From assembly GCF_001039355.2 (NCBI RefSeq), contig NW_019775604.1, forward strand, positions 1 through 64,000: a DNA stretch of 64,000 bases. The letters run 5' to 3'. The notes under the pieces were generated by a model, which saw nothing but the letters and a program-made list of their open reading frames with translations, did not search any database and was not told where the DNA came from. Within the stretch, counting starts at the first letter, position 1; the number at the start of each line of letters is the position of its first letter. The stretch comes from Lingula anatina (lineage: Eukaryota > Brachiopoda > Lingulata > Lingulida > Lingulidae). Below are positions 36,961-46,880 of the stretch, one piece after another. Position numbers and translations under genes: made by a program.

Positions 36961-38756
36961 TGAAAGAAGATCTAAAACGTCGAAAGGTAAAATATAGTGT
37001 ATTTGCAAGTTTCAAGAAGAGCCTGATGTGTGGCTTGGCCTATTGTTGCAATCAAAAGAATGGCAAGTTTGTTAGGTGTAGGTTGTATCATTGCTCGTGG
37101 AGAAAAAGGTGGCAGTAGGAAAAATGCAGCTCTGGAAAATCAACAGGTAAAGCGTCAACGGTACAAAAGAAGCTCAAGTTAAAATTTGTTCCAAAGGAAT
37201 CTACGTAGAGTGACAGTTTGCCATTTAAGATCTACACAAAGTGTCTGCGATGAATTTTCAGATTAAATTGCCAACTTGCACGAAATATTGCACTTTTATT
37301 TTACGTTTTCGTTTATGCACCAGAGACCTATTTGTGTGACCACCTAGAATGTATATCAGAAAACATGAAACAGAATGATCGTGCTTATTGCCGACCCGCC
37401 CTCAAAGATAATGGGTTGAAGAGTAGTTTACATTACGATTTAAAGACAGTACGATAATTTGACTTTTCAATTCAAGAAAAATTGAATTTTCATGAAGTTA
37501 GATAATTGGGACTCTAACAGAAACCTCAAAAATATTTGAAAAAATATCCCAATAACGTAAAAAGTTAGGCTGACGACGTGAGTGTCACCTCTACTAGTAC
37601 TAAGAGAAGTGATAACATGTTAAACTGATTGCATTCAGCGAAAGTACCAGCTGAGTCGGATCAATCTACGTAGACCGACAGTTTCAATGTGAATGATCCC
37701 TTAGCATGATATAGGAACATTTTCGTAATGTCCCGTGTCCTGATTGTCTGCCTTATTTTCATATATAGACTATGGGCAACATCAGACTAAATGTGACATT
37801 AAACATCATAAGTATGATTAGAAACTAATTGGTAATGCCAAAATGCCTATTTTCACACTTGGAAATGTTCACCAGAATATATTAACACGATCATAATCTT
37901 ACGTGTAACAACCATGATGTAACGTTCCTTGCACATACTGTAGTATAGATAATGTTATTAATCTATATTTTCCCCAACCTTACCTTCTATTACACTGTGC
38001 TCGAAAAAAGATACGGGATACAACTTTTTTTCAAACGCAAGCTTGTTGAACGGTAACTTCAGTATTTCACCCGCATGTTCTTTATCAAAGGTTTGAAATG
38101 TTCACTTACATTGTTCTCACTACCTGTACTCGCACAAAAATATACAGTTATGCTGCACATTAGTGATACATTTATTTATATTAGGAACTAGGTCTACGAG
38201 CCTGTGGTGATGAAATAAAAACCTTAATAGTACACTTCAAATCAACCTCATCAAGACCAAGGTTTAGGGTATGATTTATGCATCGGTTTCACTAAAACAC
38301 AATCTTGGCGAATGATTTTTTTTATGGAACGACTAGAATTTGCTCACAAAATCAAACACTTTTTGAATACAGGCCCTGTCGAGGAAAAATTAGAAAAAAT
38401 TTTCCAAGTATTCATATTTCCTGTTACTTTTCGCTGGCATTTTCACCACGATGTATTTGTTACTCTTGGTGAACGAAATTTGGCCCGTTATTATCATCGT
38501 AAAATAGGCCAAAATTAGTTCTCCAGGCGGTCGCAAACCCGGTGTAACATGTTTTTGCATTTTTTTTTAAATTTCAGTTTAAGGAAGGTAAACTAGGATA
38601 TCTTGTCTGTGAATTATGTGAACGTCACAAAATTTCGAACTTTTGAAAAACTGTTCCCCGTTTTACTCAAAACCTGAAAGGATACAATTAATTGCGACTG
38701 AATTACGTTATGAATTTTTATTGACAAAATGAATTTACTCCAGGGGAACACCAAGA
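36961..38756. other. Intergenic, nothing recognised
   Basis: AT-rich. A degraded ATTGCATTCAGCGAAAGT repeat lies near 37628. No coding signal. Confidence 0.45.
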
Positions 38757-39110
38757 AAAATAATAATATAATATAATAATAATAATATATTTATTTCAAG
38801 TCTAAAATCCATAAAATGTTCAATAGACTGTACAACATAAAATACAAAGAAGTTTATAGATAAAAATGGTAAAGATATATTTTATATAAATAAGAGCTAA
38901 GCTAAATTGTAATAAACAGTAATTAAAAGTAAAAAATCCAAGGTTTCTTAAAATTGTAAAATTTAAAATTCATGAATAAAATGTCTTAAAAATATGAGTT
39001 TTTAATTCCTTTTTAAAAGATTCTTGTGATTCTATTTGTCTAATAAAAATTGGCAACTTATTCTACTCTACTGGTGCAGCTACACAAAATGATGCAACCA
39101 ACTCCGCCCT
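38757..39110 (-). pseudogene. 3' end of the same LINE family as 15845-16672
   Basis: Shares the tail AATATATTTATTTCAAGTCT and AAAATCCATAAAATGTTC with 15850-15905. Its minus-strand translation ends NKLPIFIRQIESQ-SFKKELKTHIFK, equivalent to the C terminus of the longer copy. Heavily truncated. Confidence 0.7.
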
Positions 39111-39268
39111 TTTTACGTAAACCATAAAGCAAAACAAAAAAGAACGACGACATGTCGTGCACAATGTAATATGAATTCTTATTGTTCCTTTCTTTCTAGG
39201 GTTGAGAAAAATTCGAGCATATCGACTGCCATATACACAGCGTGTCCAAGGACATATTGCCTGCCGTC

Positions 39269-40354
39269 ATGGACAACAATGGCTCCGTAATAGCGCTAAC
39301 GGTACAAGATAATAATGCATCACACGTTGACAACGTCACCAACGATAACTGTACGTCAAGCGTTAATTACGCTGCCACCGCCTTTTATATGGACACCGTC
39401 GTTGTCGGCACACTATGTGTAATAGGTTACGTCGGGAACGTCCTGTCTTTCGTGGTGTTTTGGCCGGAACGCAAAAAATGCACTTCGTTCTATCTTCTCC
39501 TTGCTCTGGCCGTGGCAGACATCCTTTACCTTACCCATTGTCTTCTATTCCAATCCTTCCGCTCTATCTACGACTACACAGGCCTGTTTAAGGAATACAA
39601 GGACGCTTGGCCGTACATGGAGCCGTGGGAGTACCCGTTTGGGATGATGGCGCAGACGTTGGGACTTTGGTTTGTGGTTCTGGTGGCAGTGGATCGATAC
39701 ATAGGCGTCTGTTGGCCCTTTAAAGCCGTTTCGTGGTGCACGAATACGCGGACGTGTGTAATGATCGTCGTCACAGCCATTGGTGCAGTTTTGGTCAACC
39801 TGCCATGGTTCTGGAGGCAGAGGACGGTTGAGCAGTTTGACCCATGTACAAGGGAAATGGAACCGGTTCTCGTCCATTACGGTATCGGAGAGACACAGCT
39901 GGGCCGCACTCTCCATACTGGGACCCAGATTGCCCTGGCCTTCCTGCTCCCTTTGGCAGCGCTGTTCTTCTTCAACCTGCGCCTTATCGTGTCCCTGAGG
40001 CAGGGCTCAAAGCGAAGGGACCAGCTCCAGAAAGGATTTGGGTCGGACGCCGCGGCTTCTGCCGAAGACACCCAAATCACGATCATGCTAGTCGCGGTTC
40101 TGGTGGTGTATATCGTGTGCGAGCTGCCGGTTTTTACAAATCACGTTTTGTACGCCACTGTCGGATATCTCGGCGTAAGTCACTCGCACTTTAACGTCGC
40201 GTGCAACATGTTGGCCACTTTAAACTGTTCCTGTAATTTCTTCATTTACTGCGTGTTCAGGGCAAGCTTCCGGAGGCGGATACAGCACATGTGCTGTGCT
40301 TCTCAATATGGCGACTCTTGTCCAAGTTGTGAAACTGAACCGTCCAATTTGTGA
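39269..40354 (+). CDS. Rhodopsin-class neuropeptide GPCR, FMRFamide-receptor-like
   Basis: An uninterrupted 361-aa ORF. I start at ATG 39269; the open frame extends slightly upstream, and TTTCTTTCTAG near 39200 may be the acceptor of a 5' UTR intron. Seven hydrophobic helices are visible: TM1 with GNVLSF, TM2 with LAVAD, TM3 with VAVDRYIGVCWPF (DRY box), TM4 with VNLPWFW, TM5 LLPLAALFFF, TM6 with CELPVF, TM7 ending NFFIY before a basic helix 8. The N-terminal tail carries several N-glycosylation sequons (NGS, NAS, NVT, NCT). Family knowledge: FMRFamide-like receptors couple peptide hormones or transmitters to G proteins. No Cys is seen at the usual top-of-TM3 position; TM7 has Ser/Phe where NPxxY is usual. 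The ligand cannot be assigned. Confidence 0.85.
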   Translation: MDNNGSVIALTVQDNNASHVDNVTNDNCTSSVNYAATAFYMDTVVVGTLCVIGYVGNVLSFVVFWPERKKCTSFYLLLALAVADILYLTHCLLFQSFRSIYDYTGLFKEYKDAWPYMEPWEYPFGMMAQTLGLWFVVLVAVDRYIGVCWPFKAVSWCTNTRTCVMIVVTAIGAVLVNLPWFWRQRTVEQFDPCTREMEPVLVHYGIGETQLGRTLHTGTQIALAFLLPLAALFFFNLRLIVSLRQGSKRRDQLQKGFGSDAAASAEDTQITIMLVAVLVVYIVCELPVFTNHVLYATVGYLGVSHSHFNVACNMLATLNCSCNFFIYCVFRASFRRRIQHMCCASQYGDSCPSCETEPSNL

Positions 40355-41700
40355 ATATAGGCATGAATACGTGTTATGCTATGAAGAATGGAGTCTCTTT
40401 GGAAGATATACGACTTGGCTGCTTGTTTATGATTGCCTCACATCATTTAACAGTTAGGAAGTTTGCCCTGAAGAAACAATTTGATCAGAAACTTCATCGT
40501 GATGCTCTGACCAACACTCTGTGTAGTTTACACATGTACTTTAAAGATAACTTCATTTATCAAGGAATTCACAGTAAGGAGCGACTTTGTAGAGGGCTTG
40601 CGAATTTGAGTAAAGTCCCCTGTACGCAATTTTGAGGAAGTTAATCAATTGTCTGTGTCGGACGCGGGAGTCCATAAAGGTGACCCTTTTACGGAATAAT
40701 TAAGTTGTCCGTCTCTCAGAGCATACCGGTACGGCGTGAAGCTAGGATACAAAGTTCGATGTACAAAGTTCAATTCAGTACATGACAGTTTTGAGACGGG
40801 AGCGATGACGTGGTAGTGGGCATAGGACTGATATAGTACCGCAAGCAAAAAAAAAAAAAAAAAAAAAAAAAAACATTCTTACTGGCCGAGTGATATATGG
40901 CCTCGAGAAGATGCAGGGTTTTCGAAAACTGTTTACATATGTGTTATACAGGGATATATATATGGTTGAATTTCTGCATGCTGACTTTTCAAATACTAAT
41001 ATGAAGTGTGTTTTGTCGTTTTCGAACTAAGTGAGTTCCGGACATTGAATAAGAAAATGAAAAAGAAAAAAGGAAACTGGCCAATACTTGTCCTATAAAA
41101 TTGAGTGTCCTATAAGATTAAATGTTGTCAGATTTCTTCATACAGGCATTAAGTATTAAACATTCTGATATGATAAGTGGTAGAACCAATTGCGCGTTAT
41201 CTAATATGCATGTACATGCAACGTAAAGTATATACAAACATGTAACATGTGCAGTCAATTAATACCCATAAGAAACCCCCTGTGCAAAGTACAGTGGTTT
41301 ATAACACTGATACATGAAGTTTCTGGGAGCAGGGGGGGGGGGGGGCTCTAGACAANNNNNNNNNNNNNNNNNNTAGACAATAGGCTTTTTAGATAAATTT
41401 CCTATATACTGTTTACGTTCAAGTGGAATACGTTAAAGTAAATTGTGTTTATTATTATGTAAAAGCATCTGATATTTTAAGAATTTATTCTATTTTTTAA
41501 ATTTTACTGATATATGCTACATTCATGGTGAACTTTATTCACTGGTAAATATTTCGACTTTATTCCAAATATCTCTTGAGAATTCGTGAAAAAAAAGATA
41601 CTTGAAAGTATCTAAGGAGAAATTATTTTTTACTCTTTTGTCGTCTTGAAATATTATCCTTCTCTTGCAAAAAAAAAGTCACCCCTAACGCAATGGGTAA
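40355..41700. other. Intergenic with poly-A run and assembly gap
   Basis: Poly-A at 40848-40873, a G run and an 18-N gap at 41356-41373 bounded by TAGACAA on both sides. No gene seen. Confidence 0.5.
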
Positions 41701-42250
41701 AGTACGTGGTACAGAAAATCATCTCATGAATGTTCTTTATTCAACTCCTAAAAGGAGTTATTCAGAAACATTTACTGCTTGTACCATCAACGAATAAACT
41801 TTCCATAGGAAAAAAATCAAGATCTTTCGGTATCTTGTATGTAGTATCCTGCGGATTGGAAAAACCACCTGAAGCGATTGTGTTGAGTCAAAAAGTTTTG
41901 CTGCGCAGTGATGGCGTTCCACAGAAAGATAATATGAAATCATTTTTGGAGGGTTATCCCTTAGTTATCCATTTCTGAAGATATCCTACACATATTTAAT
42001 GAGGTTGTGATCTAGGGATTGAACTGGCCAATTGGGGGTGGGGGGGTCTGGATCTGGTTCCCATATAACAAACTTACTGTTGCGTTGGGTGGGTAGCATA
42101 ATCATGCTGAAGCATAAATGGGCGGTAATGGTCCCCAAAGATATTCTCGACAGAATCCCTTAAATCATCTTTCATTGAAGTGAAAATAGTGTTATAGGAA
42201 GTTTTGTTGATCACAGTGACTCACTTTTGAGCGTGGCGTTAATTTTTGTA
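41700..42250 (-). pseudogene. Possible Tc1/mariner transposase remnant
   Basis: The minus strand gives a broken frame with NWPVQSLDHNLI, which resembles the WPAQSPDLNPIE block of Tc1/mariner transposases, preceded by a decayed HDN-like region. Too degraded for a subfamily call. Confidence 0.35.
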
Positions 42251-43015
42251 ATAAGAATTAGAGGACATGATTTTCGTGAGTCGCGGTTTTTTCTGTCCAC
42301 AAGCTAGGAAGTTTCGTTGTCACCAAAAGCTAGTATCCCTTATGCTATTAGAGATCAGAAAGTATGACGCTCGTAATTTAATCTGTTGAGTTAGCGTTAA
42401 TTAGCCCTATGTATGTCTTTAGATAATTATATTAAAAGTATAAGTGCGATCATATCCATCTTAATCTCCAATTCAACACTGGCGAACAGTATGGAAGGTA
42501 ACATGAGGTGAACTTTGAATTTTATTTTCCATAAAACCATGAAGAATATCAGTAGGTCTATAATTATAATCAATAAAACAGCTCGAAAATATATTTGAAT
42601 AAGTACCGAATAACGGTCAAAAAATCATAACGTAACGATTAAATTTTCCCTGTAGTAACTTATCACAATAATAAAAAGTTAAAAGTATATAATTTCCGTG
42701 TTTGAAAAAAGATGTTTCAAAGTGAAAAAAGGCGAAAACGAAATTGGATCTGTCAACAATTTACCCGTAGATGCGTACACCTGATAGTCTATATATTTCA
42801 ATCTTCAATAAACATCACTTTGATACTTTCCTTATAGCACCAATCAGACCCTCAGAGTAAACATACTCAGGGTAATCCATATAATAAAACAAAAAGTAAA
42901 TATCTAAATTTAATCTTTAAAACATATCACAGTTTGATCAAACGCATTGCAAACAAGTGTATCCGTCTGGCACCAATATTTGTGTGACCACGTGGGTGTC
43001 ACCAAAGCAAAAACA
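42251..43015. other. Intergenic, nothing recognised
   Basis: AT-rich, no coding signal. The right part may include the 3' UTR of the helical secreted-protein gene. Confidence 0.45.
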
Positions 43016-44705
43016 TTAGTACATCAACCACGGATTTCCCAAAGAACTAAACAACTCCGCCATAACATAAGAAAAGAAGATCTTAACACTGGCAACTAAA
43101 GTGTGAACATGGTGAATGAACTTCAGATCTCTGGCGTACCTTTCAGTTTTTGTCAGCGGTTTCTTCCATCTGTCGGTGATGTTTTCTTGGCTGTATAACT
43201 TTACCAGAGGATTAACTGTTGGATTTATGAAGTGGTTTATTTCACAGACTATGTCGTACATGAGACCCTGGAGGTTTTCTAAAAGATTGTCATCTGTGCT
43301 ATCTACAGTTTGCTCGTGTCTCAAATATTCGGTATATTCTTGTTCACGAATGATCTCCAAGTGCATCGTCTCTTTTCGGATAGATTCTGATATATTTCTC
43401 AGAAAAGTTGCGCAAGAAGCCTGGAAATAGGTTACATAGTACTGCATAATCAAAAATTACTAACCACCAAAGACAATTAAATCCATTTCAAACATGAAAA
43501 ATTAAGAAATTAACAGAAAGAAATATAACATTAAACTGTCTCTATAAAGTTTAAACAAAGATTTTCGACTGGCGTTATTCTACACCAAAGTCAACATATC
43601 GGAGCTTTTTTTTCAATTTTGCATTTGGTTTCAACTTACATTGCAAATGCCCGTTTCATTGACCATTGGTCTTTCGGCCTCGTTATCAATCCGATTCGGC
43701 AGCGACAGTGGTGACTTAAAGGATTTCAGTGTTTTGTTGAAAATGTCCACATCGCTGTAATATCTATTATTCAACTGGAAACGCATAAGGTCACAAATGT
43801 TTACAGGTCATCCAAAACATTAAAATTAAAAGCCTATAGCTAGTTCATTTGATCGAAATATTTTGAATGTGGGCACAATTTGAGCCATATTCAATTAACA
43901 CTGTGATGGCCCAAGACTATGACTGCATTCCCACACTTTTAGATCGATCCATCTGGATCGACCTAACTCCCTGGGGGTTCACGCTAAATTGCTGTCAGCC
44001 GAGCGCGCACTACAGTTAATTACCCCCTTACAGCTTTTAGTAGGCGGGACAGACATTTAAGCCGGTTAAGCTGACACCAATCTAGTGAGACTCCCCAGGG
44101 GGATAGATCGATCTAAAAATCTGTGGGAATGTAGTCTAAGATACAAAAAGAACTACCTTGTATTGTTCAAAATGCTGGTAACAGCTACCGTTACATACCG
44201 AAATGATAATTCTGTCGTCGGCAACTATAAAATAAGTGAACTACTTTCTATCTCTAGATCACTTTCTCAAATAATAATTCTAATTTTAAGAAAAACTGCC
44301 TCTCCTCGTACAACGAGCCAATTGATTTACCGAAACTACTAGATAGACCTTTTCAATGAAACAATATTGTGAGGAAAAGAAAATCCCTTCAATTTTTTTG
44401 CTCTTTAATACATTCAAAACGATTTATGACAATCTGCGCAGTGCCCTTACCCATCTTTCCTTGATGCTTTGCGACAGATCAGATATCTGGATAGTGTAGT
44501 CCAAAAATACGTTAAGCGCTTCCTCTAAGTTAACCAGTGTTTCGTTCGATATTGTGACAGGTTCTGGTGCGATATGTGCCAATTTGACGCCTCGGCTACA
44601 TAGCATGTTCCATCGAAGGCTGGTCAGATTACCGGACGGCAACGGGAATGGTGTAGATAGCTGTATCACAGTCCCTAATACTTGCACCAGTATCAAGACC
44701 AACAT
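43016..44705 (-). CDS. Secreted all-helical protein, candidate long-chain helical cytokine-like factor
   Basis: Three exons on the minus strand: 44705-44451, 43774-43640 and 43420-43016, all phase 0 with good GT-AG sites, giving 264 aa. Residues 1-~16 form a signal peptide (MLVLILVQVLGTVIQL). The rest is predicted by eye to be mostly amphipathic helix: ~55-84 (LEEALNVFLDYTIQISDLSQ), ~131-162 (ASCATFLRNISESIRK...), ~178-200 (LLENLQGLMYDIVCEINHF) and ~230-258 (ERYARDLKFIHHVHTLVASV). Four cysteines (36, 129, 133, ~195) could form two disulfides; sequons NLT, NET, NKT, NIS and NIT are present. Known fact: class-I helical cytokines have phase-0 introns, four helices and this length. The assignment as a cytokine is inference; no motif proves it, and other secreted helical proteins are possible. 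An additional upstream 5' exon is possible. Confidence 0.65.
43912..44140. mobile_element. Inverted-repeat MITE (TTTTAGATCGATC family), copy 1
   Basis: Lies in intron 1 of the helical secreted-protein gene. The ends CATTCCCACACTTTTAGATC and its inverse (GATCTAAAAATCTGTGGGAATG) enclose GGGGTTCACGCTAAATTGCT and TAATTACCCCCTTACAGC. In reverse orientation relative to the copies at 51270-51490 and 54451-54683. Confidence 0.8.
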
Positions 44706-46880
44706 TGCTCCTACATGTAAAGAGAATGATTTGTCAGATCGAAATAACAGTACGAGTGTCTAAAATTCGATTAAGGTTTACCATGAGTTTGTTTCCGCAC
44801 AACATGCAAAAGAAAAGTTATACATAACAGTTAATGATTAGCGTAAATATTGACACTTTGATCTTACCGTTCATAGGTTAAAAATTTGAAATAAAAATCC
44901 TGCTTATTAAGTGTAGAACAGCTTATTTTCAGACTAACTTTTGAAGTGTTGTTAGTTGTCTGGCCTTTTTATAATACAACATTCGGGGAAGTAAAACTTT
45001 GTCATTAGAATAGAGATGTAGAAGACGACGGAAAGATGTATCATTTTTTTCGTATTTTCATGGCGGCATGCGAAGGCATATGGCCTAGTTTCATAAGAAG
45101 AAAAAAACTTAAGTCAGCTCCCGGGCTTAGTTGACCAGGGTTTCCTTGTGAGTGCTATAACACTGTTTCGGATAGGATAAGATGTGCGCATGTGTAACAT
45201 TGGTAACTAAGTTCTTAGCCAGGGAACCCGACTTAACTTTTTTGTGTATGTGTGAAACCGGTACATGGTGTTTAAATAAAGGATGTAGCAAGGAATCAGG
45301 ACACCGGAAAGAAACGTCCCGTTTTCGTGAAGGCTTCAAGTGATATGGGACGTATCACTGCTGCAATATTCTTACGACATTAGAAGTTTCCCCTAATAAC
45401 ATTAGTAGCAGACTTGTCGCCGCAGGAAAGATTATCTCATATTACCCAGCGGAAACGTCACAAGCTAAGAATAAGGACAGAAAGAGGGGGAAAGGGTCTT
45501 TTGGCGCACGATTCCAAGAAAAGTATGTATAAAGATTCCATGATGATACCCCCCCCCCCCCCGAGCTACAGAGATTACTTAAAAACGTCTGCACTAGGCC
45601 TATAGCATACCTTTGCCGTTTCAAATAACTTGACATCTTGGCGGCAGTAAACCCAGCCGACCCGGAACCTACGACCGTTGGCTCGGAAAGAGCAAGGTTA
45701 ATCTTCCGTGAAGCATTCCCCGCATTTTTTTCGCCCTAGTCCCGTCTATCTTGTGGGAAGTTTCCTCTGCAGAGCGGATGCTTCCTAGAGGAGAATCGTG
45801 ATCGAGGATCGGGACGTCCTTCACCGTCACTCTGTCTCTTTTCGTTTTCCAGTGACTGCACGCAAACGGACGCTTCCGAAGGACGGAGCTAAAAGGTATA
45901 AGAACATAAACACTGCCCCGGCCCTCGGGGAAACACTGCGAACTCGGCTAGCATTATCTTCCTCAGCTCCGAGCTATCGACGGCGCCTACTAGCTACATG
46001 CATGACGTCCTGGATCCGGCTGGCTTTTCACCCATATATGCCCGTGCCGTAGCTGCTTCCTTGGCCAGGAACACGAAACAACTGCATCCAAGGGATCCCC
46101 GGGATCTGACTTGTTGATACTTCCCGTAAGAACTTATTGTTTTTGTATGGAATTAAGGGGTAAACAGATTCTATTAGTCTCCGGGCGACTGTGGGAGCTA
46201 CTGTACGTCTTAGTCTGCGACAGGACGGAAACTAAGTTGAAAATTATATAGAATTTTATGTGAATCTTCTTGAAAAAAATTGGCGGCGAATCTTTGGACC
46301 TCCGTTCTTTACAACATAAATGAAATGAAATATACAGCATAAGATAAACCCTTCATACTTCAACAATTTACTATCCGGGTTTGAAAATGTCCGTATACAT
46401 ATCCTGATAATCTTTTTATCTGTCTTAATTCAGACGTTAAAAGGATAGAAAAAAGTATCTTTTGACAACATTTCCTTCTGAAATGCTATAGCGGTCTAAA
46501 TGACTGACTACTCATTTAAAACTAACATATCTATTTAAAAAAAAGAAAAGAAAAGATCCAATCTAACTCAGGACGTGTCGAACAGCGATTCGTAAGTAGC
46601 AGAAAAAATATTTTATTTCGAAGGAAATTGACTATGAGATAAAAACTATGCTACAGCATTTTTTTGGCACACGGCAATTTTCACTCTAAGTGTTTTTGTA
46701 ATACGGGCCGTTTCTTTAAAAACCATGACTAGGCATTGCTCGTAACGAGTCGGAAATTTACTAGACCGAAGTTCAAGGTTGTTAAAGAATACTGTATAGG
46801 ATTCATGATAACCTATATTTCACAATCATTTAGAAAACTGGGTCAAACCTCATCCCCATCGTCGCCACATCATTCCAGAT
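44706..46880. other. Intergenic with a degraded MITE; no gene supported
   Basis: 45105-45263 is a partial copy of the TTTTTTGTG-AAACCGGGG MITE family (fuller copy at 48005-48213). A C run lies at 45549-45562. The right end should hold the promoter and 5' UTR of the first acetyltransferase gene. Confidence 0.45.

Noticed and set aside
39545-39916. 123-codon minus-strand ORF
   Set aside because: Antisense shadow of the GPCR coding sequence.
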